Below the pieces are notes generated by a model, which ran no database searches, was not told the DNA's origin, and saw nothing but the letters and a program-made list of their open reading frames with translations. Both the position numbers and the translations under genes were made by a program. From Punctularia strigosozonata HHB-11173 SS5 (Eukaryota > Basidiomycota > Agaricomycetes > Corticiales > Punctulariaceae), in NCBI RefSeq assembly GCF_000264995.1, contig NW_006767442.1, positions 96,802 to 160,801 on the forward strand: 64,000 bases of DNA. The letters are read 5' to 3'. Positions 1-10,016 of the stretch are shown here, piece after piece (position 1 is the first letter of the stretch; each line of letters starts with the position of its first letter).

Positions 1-1684
1 ATTGTCCACTCGCGCCCGATACTCGTGATCGTCTCTGCTCTCGCGGTGGCATACATGACCCTTGCGCTTCCTCTCACCTTCTCGCATAGCAAGCCTTCGA
101 AGGATGTACCACCCACATCCTCGCGACAGCAGAAGCTCGCAACTCTAGTGGAGATCTATCTGCTCACATGGGCATTCCTGCTTGGTGCGACCATCGCCCT
201 CGGCAACGTGGGCATCGGAGGGCTGTACTGGGTGACGATCTGGAACGCGCTTGCACTGATCGCGGGCATCTTCGGGTTAGTGGAGGCGCTTTTCAGAGTC
301 AAGCACACGAAGAAGAGCGACGTGGGCCCCGGACTCGGTCAGGAGACGATAGAGGAGGAGCGTGGCGAAGAAGAAGAACGGAGGCTTGTGCGCGGCGTGA
401 GATACGAAGTGGGCGGTACCGACACAGGAGCCAGTGATCTGGACCATGGTGACCATGTTAGGGCGTATGGCGCTAGAGAAGACGAAGGGGAAGGTATGGT
501 GGTTGAGACCGCCCCGACGGAAATCACTCCACTTATGTATCAGCATCGGCGGAACCAGCCTGGTGCGACTGCGAAGGAGGAGTACGCCGAGAATGACGAG
601 GTTGGGTGGTGGATCGTGCAGTTGCTGGTCCTCGTTCCCCTTCCGGTGATGTTGATCAGTCAGGTTGGAATCATGCTCGTCAACGCGATGAGCCAATCGC
701 TCGTAGACGGCAGCAGTGCCACCACAGGTGAGTGCTCGAGAACAGTTGTGTCCCACCGTTCTGAAGCAAACACATATTCCCGCAGTGTATCTTGGCATCG
801 CATTGCTGTCGTTGCTCGTCATCTTGCCAATTTCGCCTTTCATTCACAAATTGCATAATGGCCTAGTTGTGCTGGCGGCTGTCTTCCTCATCATATCCCT
901 CGTCTTCACTTGGGTCGTATTCCCATTCAACCAGGACGCGCCCTTGAAGGTGTCGTTCAAGCAGATGGTTCATCTGGACGCAAAAGAGGGGGCACCTCAT
1001 GCAGTCACCACCCTGATAGGACCAGCACAATATCTGCAGAAGCGTATCGTGGCTGAGCTGCCGTCGGCATGGGGGGCGGACGTGAACTGCACCTCGACCA
1101 CGGATCCGAGACGTAAAGGGCTCACCGAGTGCTCCTGGTCAAGCACCCTGTTGCCCGCGCACGGTTCATCATCCAACGTCCTTGACGCATCTTCGGATGA
1201 CGAGACGTCGCTGGTTGCCCCTTCTCCCTTTACCAGTGCCACAGATTGGCTGCAGTTCCGGACCAAGAAGACTTCACCGACATCCGCCATATTGTCCGTA
1301 CGAGGGGCCAACACACGCAACTGCCGGCTGTACTTCGACAGCGCGCCTATATCATACTACAACGTAACGAGCTCGAATACGTCTGGCGACCTGCAGCCCG
1401 GCTACGAGATTGCCGACGAGGGCATCAAGGAGCTGCGCCTATGGAGTCGAACGTGGGATCGAGAGTTCGAGGTGGAGGTCGAGTGGAAGGGCATAGCAGG
1501 AGGCACGCTCGAGGGGCGTGCAAGCTGTCTCTGGAACGAGTACGCAAGTGGCGCGGCTGGTGGACCTAGCTCTGGCGGGCGTATCCCGGCGTATGAAGAG
1601 GTGCTTGCGTTCCTCCCTAAGTGGGCCGCCGCGACAAAGAGGGACGATGGCCTGGTCGAAGCATGGATCACGTTCAAAATCTGA
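1..1684 (+). CDS. PFF1: Vacuolar membrane protease, M28 family (3' part)
   Basis: The gene is cut by the left window edge; the reading frame is open from base 1. It holds the C-terminal multipass membrane part of the fungal vacuolar membrane metallopeptidase, whose zinc-binding catalytic half would lie upstream. Hydrophobic segments are visible near 25-75, 160-300, 600-720 and 786-930, separated by a charged Glu-rich loop near 340-500. One intron fits at 728-785 (GTGAGT...CAG), joining the two open frames in phase. The final stretch, with Tyr-Glu-Glu-Val-Leu then Asp-Asp-Gly-Leu-Val-Glu shortly before the stop at 1682-1684, matches what I recall of the luminal C-terminus of yeast Pff1 relatives. 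The family is thought to be a vacuolar integral membrane protease of poorly known substrate. The identification rests on this C-terminal half only. Confidence 0.75.
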
Positions 1685-1951
1685 CTGGTGTAAAAATATA
1701 TGTCCCCTTGCTCTCGTAAGCATGTATGTTCACTGACTACTTGTCGCGCTATAAATTGCCTCATTTACTAGCGTATGTCGACTCATGTTTGATGCCTCCA
1801 GTTGAACTGCTTCATATTGATGTGCTTGTTGGCGGTATGGTGGGTACAGCCATTCATTGACCTGACGACATAGATACATCCTGAGTATGCTGAGGCGCAC
1901 TGGACAGTGTGTACAAGTACGGTGCTTGGGTCAACAATGGTGGCGTCGGGG

Positions 1952-3226
1952 TCAATGGTCGGTCCCGCTCTTCCAACTGACTGGGTTCGATGAGCGGACC
2001 GAGTGGTTGTAGATCAACCTGGTGCCACGATTCATGCCATGCCGAGGCTTGACACTCAGGCTCGATGTCGTCTGCTGAGCGCCGAGGCTCTGAGACATCT
2101 GCACAAAATTTATGTCGCTGGCGATGTTCAAGGGCAGTCCGGACCTGAAGCAATCCATGAGCTCCGATGCAGCGGCCTCAAGAATGTTTTGGCTCACAAC
2201 GCGAGGTCCCGAGTGATCGTCTAGGCGCCGTTTGAAGTGTCGCTCAGCCCCCGATATGTCTTCCGTGTTTCCGCGTTTACGATGCAGGGGTGAGCGCGGC
2301 GGTGTAATGATAGGTGAGGGCGACGGTTTTATTTGCGTGAGCTGCCGCTCGATGTCAGTTTCGGACTCCGTACGAGACTCTTGACTCTGGTTCTGGCTCT
2401 GTAAGTGCTTCCTGGGGGACGGTGAGCATTGCCCAGCTAGGGCCTCGACGGGATCTGGTATAGCATTGACACCGCTCGGGAACGAGATGAAATTGTCGCC
2501 GGAGTCGTCAAGTTCATCCTCAGCGATCGCTGAAATATGCCGAGGTCGGGCCCTTGATGTTGCCTTCGTGATCATATCATCGAAATTCGGCGATGGCGGA
2601 ACTGTCTCCGCAGGCGGAGTGACCATCGGCGACGACTTCTGCTCGATCATGCTGAACCGCGTATGTGGCGTTGACGGTGGCATGTCGAGGTCCGAGGTCG
2701 AGGCCACCGAAGAATGGCGGCGCGAAGTGACTCCAGCGAGGGCATAGTATGCGGCTTGATTGCCTGGTGGGATGAAACTGGATGTTTCTGACACGGGCGT
2801 GTCCGACTGCGTTTGCGATTGCCGCTTGCTCGAGGAGGATAGACGCCGTAGAGCTATAGGAAATGGTGCCGACCGTGACAACCTGGCAGCGCGTATATCA
2901 AGTCCTTGCGAGTCGCTGCCAGACCGCACATTGCCAGACGTAGTAGAAGAGGACTGGATCGTGCCATACGCGTCAAGGAAACTGTCTAAAGGGTAACGAG
3001 TCAACATTATGAACTGAGAACCCCTCTGAAGCTCTGGGGCCATGTGCGCACATGTAAGTCCGTGTGCACCGTCTTGGGCGCGGCGTTCGATGACCAGGTC
3101 ACTAGATCGTATTGGCAGTAGTTGGTCGCAATGATCGACAAGAACATGGTTCAGTAGAGCCTCTTGTTGACGGAAGGTCTGCCGGCACCAGTCCCAGCCG
3201 CAGGCCCACATTACGGTTTTCGACAT
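1952..3226 (-). CDS. C2H2-type zinc-finger protein, Ser-rich
   Basis: A 424-residue frame on the minus strand. Residues 9-32 carry one C2H2 finger of the pattern Cys-x4-Cys-x12-His-x4-His (CGWDWC at its start). The rest is low complexity, rich in Ser, Pro, Thr and Gln, with short proline-directed SP/TP motifs and a KRR cluster near residue 340 that could act in nuclear import. A single N-terminal finger followed by a long disordered tail is common among fungal regulatory proteins, so a nuclear role is likely, but no target can be read from the sequence. The stretch around 2990-3110 may hide an unmarked intron, because it ends in a good TTTAGACAG acceptor and is less compositionally biased. 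A MITE-like element lies about 145 bp upstream of the start. Confidence 0.6.
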   Translation of the reverse strand: MSKTVMWACGWDWCRQTFRQQEALLNHVLVDHCDQLLPIRSSDLVIERRAQDGAHGLTCAHMAPELQRGSQFIMLTRYPLDSFLDAYGTIQSSSTTSGNVRSGSDSQGLDIRAARLSRSAPFPIALRRLSSSSKRQSQTQSDTPVSETSSFIPPGNQAAYYALAGVTSRRHSSVASTSDLDMPPSTPHTRFSMIEQKSSPMVTPPAETVPPSPNFDDMITKATSRARPRHISAIAEDELDDSGDNFISFPSGVNAIPDPVEALAGQCSPSPRKHLQSQNQSQESRTESETDIERQLTQIKPSPSPIITPPRSPLHRKRGNTEDISGAERHFKRRLDDHSGPRVVSQNILEAAASELMDCFRSGLPLNIASDINFVQMSQSLGAQQTTSSLSVKPRHGMNRGTRLIYNHSVRSSNPVSWKSGTDH

Positions 3227-3371
3227 GAAGCTGTACTAGAGTGCGGTTGGACAAAGTCTGAAGCTGGAACAGCCGCAGGTGGCATGTGATGCGGGCAGCG
3301 GCAGCCAGTGGCAGACTGAGAAGTGCGGTCGCTGGCGATGACGACAGTGGCGACACCCCAACTTCGGTTGG

Positions 3372-3590
3372 TAAGATAGGGCTCATTCAGTTTCAACAGG
3401 TTCCACGGGTCTTGCTAGTCGAATAAAATAATTTACGCTCAAAATTCACAGAAATCGCCGCCACAGATTTCAAGATAATGTACATTCAAAGAGAATTGTG
3501 GTTTTAGATTTAGAGAGTGTACCCCGTAGCGAGTGGAATTCGCTGCGCAGCACTTATCACACCTGTTGAAACTGAATGAGCCCTATCTTA
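3372..3590. mobile_element. MITE-like element with 30-bp perfect terminal inverted repeats
   Basis: Positions 3372-3401 and 3561-3590 are exact reverse complements over 30 bases; the left arm starts TAAGATAGGGCTCATTCAG. The 159-bp centre is AT-richer than its surroundings and has no open frame. A short non-coding element with perfect long termini fits a miniature inverted-repeat transposable element. A TAA trinucleotide sits at 3372-3374 and again at 3589-3591, which could be a 3-bp target duplication overlapping the terminus, as in PIF/Harbinger elements. That superfamily assignment is a guess. Confidence 0.7.
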
Positions 3591-3841
3591 ACTCGTTCGT
3601 AGTCTCCCTAATAGTCAGACTCTCGATGCGCAGTGAAGACAGTCGTTCGTAACTCGCTAGACGAGGTCCAAACATCTACGACGGGCAAAGTTTCTAGAAT
3701 CTTGCGATGCCGGAGGTAAATCATCTACATCTAACTGACCTCGTCGGGGGGCGGGGCGGACCTGACTCAACCCAGGACGGAGAGCCAGCTTGTCAAGCAC
3801 AAGGCGAGTTCTTTCGTCATGATGGCTCTCCACGACCGTTA

Positions 3842-4036
3842 ATGACAGTGTCTAATACAGCATGCACGCTACAAACATGCTTGAACAAGAACACATATCA
3901 GCCCGAGAAATGCGACGCGCAGCTGCGTGAGCTCTACACGTGCTGTCAACGTTTCTATGAAGCGACAGGGGACAAAGGAGAATCGACAGCGTGTCCTATG
4001 CCAAGCGTGGTGCGCAGATGGCTGAAGAATCATTGA
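3842..4036 (+). CDS. CMC4: Cx9C motif-containing mitochondrial protein (CMC4 homologue)
   Basis: A small protein of 64 residues if the ATG at 3842 is used. It has the twin-Cys arrangement of Cmc4: a CxxxxC start, then CDAQLRELYTC (Cys-x9-Cys) with a second adjacent Cys, an aromatic FYEA segment and a CPMPS signature close to the end, as in yeast Cmc4. These proteins are imported into the mitochondrial intermembrane space and oxidised by the Mia40 relay. Their length (about 70 residues) agrees. The frame is open further upstream to 3707, but that extension is unlike the family. An extra small 5' exon cannot be excluded, because relatives have one more Cys near the N-terminus. Confidence 0.8.
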   Translation: MTVSNTACTLQTCLNKNTYQPEKCDAQLRELYTCCQRFYEATGDKGESTACPMPSVVRRWLKNH

Positions 4037-4902
4037 CGATGCGCTTGAGGAAACGGAAAGTGTGTAAGCCGCCGTGATAACACTCGCATTTCCAGTATCC
4101 TCTGAGCCCTCCGATAGGTCGTGATTGGCTATATCTGGTAGGACGCTGCGCATGAAGACCAACGGAATGTTTGCCTCCCGGCGCGGCTTTTCGCGGCCCG
4201 AGATACCACCATGTGTGCGCCGACATCCTGAGATGCTGATTGAAGCTTCGCATATGACGTACCGTGTATGCAATCCCGTGTACGTTCATGGACTCAGCAA
4301 TTGAGGTGATCTCCACCTTATACCCATTGCTCGCGCATAGTTCAACTGTGGGATCCTAAGCAGCTTAGCATCCGCCGGCGCGCACCTCCCGGTACGAGCT
4401 CGAAATACTTATCGTCCTCATCTCGTCCAAGATAACCTTGCCGACGGGAATCTCTGTTAGACCATGGCGTCATGACATCGAACTGCTCCTCGGCTCCGGA
4501 CAAGGTTTCCGAAATCATGTTATCGGACTTCCCCTCGAACGTGCATCTTGAAATCTACCGACGAAGCCATGCAGAAACCGTCTGAATATCATCCTCACCG
4601 TGTCATCTAGGTTGATCTTCGGCGTCAATACGGGTACACCTTTGTTCGCTAAATCATACGACAAGCACACCCCTTCCTCACTTCCCTACACGCATGGATC
4701 TGTATGGTCGTCTTATCGCAGATAGGATACACCCTATGGACCGGCATTCCTCGTCTTCGTATTTCGGGAGGACAATTGCGACCGGAGGCGTATAAGTACG
4801 CTATATGACACATGGGATATCTTGCGCTGCTTTCTTGAGGCTGCACTTCTGCCGTTCGCTGATCATTCGGTCGAGGGGAAATCAGGTTGTCGTTCATGAA
4901 TC
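4037..4902. other. Intergenic stretch, no gene recognised
   Basis: Short overlapping frames exist on both strands, but none shows a family signature, a consistent splice pattern or codon bias. The last 100 bases should include the promoter of the secreted protein at 4903. Confidence 0.5.
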
Positions 4903-6048
4903 ATGTCGCTCGGATTTCTCGCGTACATCACACTCGCGTTCCTGTGCCAGAACGTATACGCGCAAACATGGTGAGTTCGCCGTCAAACTATTCATACGAG
5001 TCGTGGAGTCTCCATCTCTGATCGTACATGTGCTCAGGTACTTCCTGCGCTACCAAACTCCCTCAGGCGCAGCATTTACCCACCTGAGTGGAAATATGAT
5101 TGCGTACGTGTCGCCGCCCTTGTTCATACGCTTTACGAGAACGACTGCGCAGACCCACGCTTCCTGAAGCCGCAACTTACTATCTCTGGCCGGGGCTGCA
5201 GCCCCCGGACAATTCGGGTAAGTATACATGGTCCGACGATTCCGCGGCGAGGGCGGCACTCTCATCTCCAACCCTCAGGTGTCCTGCAACAGGTTCTTGA
5301 TGGACGAAGCGGGACATGGTGGATCGGAAGCGGTTGGTGCTGCTCGAACCCGAGTTTGGCCTGGGGAAGCGGTTTCAATGGTGATTCTTTCATGTCAATC
5401 CTGTCGAAGTTACACAGGTTGTCTATGAAAAGCACTGATCACGCTATCAAGTCGCCGCCGGTACCACGATCGCCTTCTCCAATGACGACTCCAACCGAGA
5501 TGGTACATGGGACACCAGCCTCTCGGACAGCAGCAGTTCTGCCACCGGCTCCTTCGACCTTTGTGAGTAGCACCGGCAAGATGCTCCTCTCCGCGGACGA
5601 TACAAGGGCGGAGGCTGACTACCTACTATAGATTCCACAAGGTCTATGAATCAGGCTATTTTTGCCATCGAGCTTTATGATGTGAGCGCGACCCTCTGAC
5701 CGGGTTCTCGCGTTCCATCCCATGCTCAACCTGACGTTGACAGGTGAGTTGGAACTTCGGAAAGCTGACCTTCACCGACGTCGTCATGGTACGTCATTCT
5801 CCCCTTCGGTGTTGTTCTACCGGACCTTCAGAGAGCTAAAATTTAAAACTTATTGATAACCCCAACTGCGGATTGCCGTCGTGCGCCACATGCAGGTCGC
5901 CAACACTACTTCCACGTCCTGGTGCACGAACGGGCCGTCCAATTACAACAACGCCGCGGTCGTCCAGATCGCGACGCCCACGGTTACGGTCAGTGGCGCG
6001 TCGAGCACCTGTTCCGTCAGTAGCATCGTGCTCGTGAGCCCCGCCTGA
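4903..6048 (+). CDS. Secreted protein of unknown function, seven exons
   Basis: Modelled exons are 4903-4970, 5067-5217, 5293-5380, 5452-5562, 5632-5681, 5744-5788 and 5896-6048. All junctions have GT/AG ends and keep the frame, giving 221 residues. Residues 1-20 form a signal peptide ending in VYAQ. The mature part has several Cys (YDCVR, NDCAD, GRGCS, a WCC pair, SWC and STC) that could form disulphides. It is rich in Trp, Gly, Ser and Asn, with GTWWIGSGW and a repetitive beta-type C-terminus ending in VLVSPA. Other Agaricomycetes seem to have similar secreted proteins, but I do not recognise a named family. The look is of a compact beta-rich extracellular domain, perhaps carbohydrate-active, which remains a guess. 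Confidence 0.65.
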
Positions 6049-6516
6049 TGCCTGTAGTATGGTACCGACGGAGAGAATGGAACGACGGGCCTTCATTAGT
6101 TCGCCACCGCTAGAGATCGCCACTTGCTTCCGTGCCTCACGCTTTCGCTTTTGGAGTTAACGGTCGATCGGAGCATTCCATTCCACCGTGATATTCCTCC
6201 GTGTTCTTGACATCGTGGGATGCGCTGCCCGCGAGTTGACCGTGGTTCGCACCGCCGTTCATGCATACGGACGGGGGGAGGTTTAATTGCGTTCGACGGC
6301 TATCTGGATCAACGGCTAGCCGCTGTGCCGGTGTGAGCAGCCCTGTGCTCGAAGCAAGAAAGTCCTTAACCTAAAATAAGCAGACGTCATCGCCACGGCT
6401 TCACGATATCAACGCGACGCGTCCCTCTGGTCGATTGACCTTACCCCGCGTTCTCCAAACCGTCTTGGCTGGAGCTCGTCGATCCCGACGATAGCCGTTT
6501 ACTCTCGGCCCCGGCC
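6049..6516. other. Intergenic region
   Basis: No supported gene. It lies between the stop of the secreted protein and the ATG at 6517, and is expected to hold a 3' UTR and a promoter. No clear TATA box was seen. Confidence 0.5.
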
Positions 6517-8767
6517 ATGCCCAAACGCCCGACAACCCCCGAGCCTAGCGACGATGAGCCGAGATACTTCACCGTCGTGAACCCGTACCCAGCACACGCG
6601 AACATGGAGCTGCCGCAGGACCGCAAAGATTTCGCATTCTGGCTGGCGTGCATTGTCGGAATGAAAGATCTCATATCTTTCTTCCACAAGCCGAGCGTCA
6701 GTGCACTCGTGGCTTTTATGGTAACATCTTGTACTGAATGCCTTCCTTGTATGGTGCCTCGTGTTGACCAATGCAGTCACCGAGCATGGTCATCATCGAG
6801 ATCGCGAGATCGTCCACAGCGGACACTCGTCTCCTTGGAATGCACAAGGCATGATTACGCCATGTTTCAACTCGCACCGCTCGCTAAGCCTAGCCTCGTT
6901 TAGTGGTCTGAATTTCTCCGTAATCCGGATGAATCAGAGAAGTGCCGCGTCAGCAAGATTTTCTATTGCACGCACAACACCGGAAGGAAGGTTCAGAAAA
7001 CCGGTAAGGACGATTGATTACTGCCCGGAGCTATCTCGTTGATCCTTCCAAAGGCTGGAAGAGGATCTACGTCGAAGAACACTGGTTTACGGAGGCAGGA
7101 TGGAAACCGAACAATAAGTACGTCTGCACCTCATGTGATATACACGCTCTGATCATAGTACGCAGACTCATCATGCACCCGTACCCACCCTCGCATTGGT
7201 GCCTACCACCACCGGAGGACAAGACTACAGCTGGGCTTTGTCGGCCGCTCCCTGTCAAGACCTTCCCGCCTCCACAGCCAGAACTTCAACCGAAACGTAA
7301 GCGAAGGCGCCCCTCGTTTCGAAGAATCTCTCTCTTACGAATATCATACCAGCCGGTTCTGAACAGTGGCTGAAGACACGCGGACCGCAGCCTATACAAC
7401 CCGTGCCACGCCTTCCTGGCGGGGCGTGGGCCAGGGGAGCACCGTCTGCCAGCGTTGCTCCGAAGATCGCCAGCGGGAAGTCCGCGCCTTCGCCCAACGC
7501 GTTCATGCAGATGAACGACGCCGGTCACATGCGGCCATCCGCTGGAGCGTGGCACTCATTCGCAGCGACTCCTACCGCATCGCCTTCGACATATACTCAG
7601 ATTCGATACACCGCAAGCACCTCCGACGCACCTGACTCTTGGGATGCGCTGATCGCTAGATCGCCCAACGATCCCCTCTCCTGGGCCGATGACGTGGCCC
7701 GAGCGTCACGTTCGCATTCGCCAACGAGCTCGTCTGGATACGAAGCTCCGTTAGTCCCCCCAGGTCTCACCAAACCGATTCGTAGTTCCCCTTTGACGGT
7801 CGGTGGTCCGCCGCCAGGGTTGACGGACGCTGAGACCAGCGATGGCGACGAGTCTTTGCCTAGAACTGGTGTTGATCGGGAGTTCGATATGATCGCTGCT
7901 CTCGAGGAGGAATTCGGCAGCGTCAGCGTCGCTGCAGAACCGGAAGCAGGGGCAGGAACTGTAGCATCAGCTGCTGCGGAAGAGGAGACGGATCTGTGGG
8001 CGGACTACATGAAACCTAAGGACGCCCCTCTCCTGCCCAGTCAGCGAGACTGCCCCGAACATGGACGCACTTGCAAGAAGGGCATTTGCGCCCAGTACGC
8101 CAAGATGAAGCGGGACCAAAGGAGGGAACAGGAACGTCAAGAAAGGGACACAGCGCGTGAAGAAAGGGCCATGGTCCGAGCAAGACGAGGTCGCGGTCGC
8201 GGTCGCGGTCGCGGTTCTTCTGGTCCTCAAGCACCACCCGCATCACAAGGTCGGCCAGGTGAGTATCATTTCTCAAACGTTCATGTCATACGCGTCCGTC
8301 AGTGAGCGCATTTTGACGAAGTTGTTTGCTTTGCTCTCGGTGTCGGGCGCTCGGTCGCAGCTGATCGTGGATCTGCAACTGGCCTGCCGTCACCTGCGTC
8401 CCAACGCTCGCACTCCGATGGCTCTGCCACAACCGCGGCTTCCGGCGGAGGCAGAAATGCGTGGGTGCCAACGCCTCAGAGGGGGGACCAATCCGAGGCA
8501 GGCTCGGCTGCCTCCTGGGGTGTCATGTCAGAGGATCCGTGGGGCTCAAAGACCCCTGTCGCTTGGGACAAGAGCAGCAGCACCGGTTCCGCATCGACGG
8601 TGACGTCCGCCAGAGATGCGAAACCGAACTCCATGGTTAGATCCGCTAGCGGGGCGGCGTGGGGCGGAAGCACCGGCTCTTGCAAAGGCGGACGAGCCCC
8701 GAGCGTGGCGGGTAGCCAGTCTAGTAGTGCATGGGGTACATACTCCAACGATCCCTGGGGAGACTGA
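6517..8767 (+). CDS. WG-rich protein with RG repeat and CPEHG Cys/His cluster
   Basis: A multi-exon gene: 6517-6720, 6777-6848, 6904-7003, further small exons, a long exon to about 8257, and a last exon from about 8340 to the stop at 8765-8767. The N-terminal part, with LPQDRKDFAFWLACIVGMKD, looks folded. The middle is disordered, Pro/Ser-rich with scattered Trp. Near 8050 a compact C-x2-H-x3-C-x4-C cluster (CPEHGRTCKKGIC) is followed by a highly charged Arg/Glu helix and an RGRGRGRG tract encoded by a GGTCGC hexamer repeat (about 8185-8215). The C-terminus carries five Trp-Gly pairs (SWG, PWG, AWG, AWG, PWG). WG/GW repeats in a disordered tail are the hallmark of Argonaute-hook proteins, and RG tracts bind RNA, so an RNA-silencing or RNA-binding role is a reasonable inference. 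I do not recognise the family. Intron 6849-6903 appears to use a GC donor. Confidence 0.65.
8185..8216 (+). repeat. GGTCGC hexanucleotide repeat encoding Arg-Gly
   Basis: About five consecutive copies of a GGTCGC unit, in frame, encode an alternating Arg-Gly tract inside the WG-rich protein. Such a unit can change copy number without shifting the frame. Confidence 0.8.
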
Positions 8768-9281
8768 TGTCTATACTACTCAGTACGTTCTGCCTGCTAT
8801 CTGCTTGCATTTATATCTCTAGGCTCGAATGTTTGATTTTGTGCTCTCGTCGCTCTACCTGTACATCTATACCTTTATCGTGTTATCGAGTTCGTCACTT
8901 CCGCTGACCGGATGATTGGATTATAAGGGTGGTGTTGACTGGAGTTTTGCGTTCTCTCAACCTTGGCGTGCATTTGAATTTACCCAGAATCGTACAGCGA
9001 TCGGGTAGAGGTAGTTCCATTGCTGTCTATTCGTGGAAAGCGTGCTTATCGTACAAGAAAATCCTCTTCGCAATGGTAACATCTGTCTCTGTTCAAAGAC
9101 GACGAAGCAGGCAAGCCACGGATAACATGAAGATGGCCCATGGTCTGCATTGGCGTGAAAGGCGCCGAGCTCTTCGAGTTCACCTGATCGAGATATTAAG
9201 GAGGTCTGACGGAATCATTCGAGCCTGATGTACGTTGCGCTGCCTGTCGAAAATCTGCTGGTCGGGTATGATAATGTGGTA
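8768..9281. other. Convergent intergenic region
   Basis: It lies between the 3' ends of the WG-rich gene (plus) and TAF10 (minus). A small frame at 8929-9228 has no recognisable content. Nothing else was identified. Confidence 0.5.
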
Positions 9282-9906
9282 TTACATATAGAAGTCGGGC
9301 TTGCGGGCATTGATGCCGTACTCTTGCAGGGCGCCGGCAAGATCCTCCATGGTTAAGGTGGTACGTGTCTTATCCTTACCTTCAGATCAGTCCAAACTAC
9401 CGGGATGGAATGGATAGCGCACCCTAGCACCACCTGCTGTACGCGACCGCCCAGCCGATGCATTCGTGCGGATTCGCGCGTGTTGGTACGCATCTGCGGC
9501 GATATCGGAAACGAATTTCTGAGCGGCCAGTGACAATAGTCGCTTTCTGCAGAATATCGAAGGTAGAATGAGGGCTCCAGTCAAGGTCCCGATGAGAAGG
9601 GGGACCCTACAATCGGACGTCTTGGCAGTCAAAGCCAACTCGTTGCAGATAGTAATCCGTGACCTCGTTGGGAATCTGGCGAACACTCCTTGAGATTCAT
9701 GTGGAACTTACGGCACGAGAACATACCAATGGCTCGTAGTCGTCTAGCATCAGCAAGAAATCCGCAAGTGTCCTGTCCTTGCGAGCTTGTTCGGCTTGCT
9801 GGCGGGAGAGCTGGGGTTGTGATGGCTGAGACGATGTAGCGCTAGACTGCGTCTGGGACGTCGATGCTTGTTGACTCGAGGACATGTTGGATGACGACCT
9901 GAGCAA
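9282..9906 (-). CDS. TAF10: Transcription initiation factor TFIID/SAGA subunit TAF10
   Basis: Four exons on the minus strand: 9906-9727, 9675-9611, 9546-9423 and 9368-9282, all with GT/AG ends and consistent phase, giving 151 residues. After a Ser/Gln-rich leader comes DRTLADFLLMLDDYEPL, the signature start of the TAF10 histone fold. It is followed by IPNEVTDYYLQRVGFDC, by SLAAQKFVSDIAADAYQHAR and by the conserved C-terminal MEDLAGALQEYGIN. TAF10 is a histone-fold protein shared by TFIID and SAGA; it pairs with SPT7 in SAGA and with TAF3/TAF8 in TFIID. The start could be the second Met, seven residues in. It is divergent from the gene at 10017, with only 110 bp between the two ATGs. Confidence 0.92.
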
Positions 9907-10016
9907 GACCTCGGCGTGGTTGGGGGCAAGGAGGCTTCGCGTGTCTCACGGACACCGCGTTCGGCTTACCCCGATATTCTCTTGCGGGGTCAAACCCGCT
10001 TGCAGACTACTACTCC
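9907..10016. promoter_or_regulatory. Short bidirectional promoter between TAF10 and the SUMO-site gene
   Basis: Only 110 bp separate two divergent start codons, so the two transcription units must share or overlap their promoters. No TATA box is evident. Confidence 0.55.
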
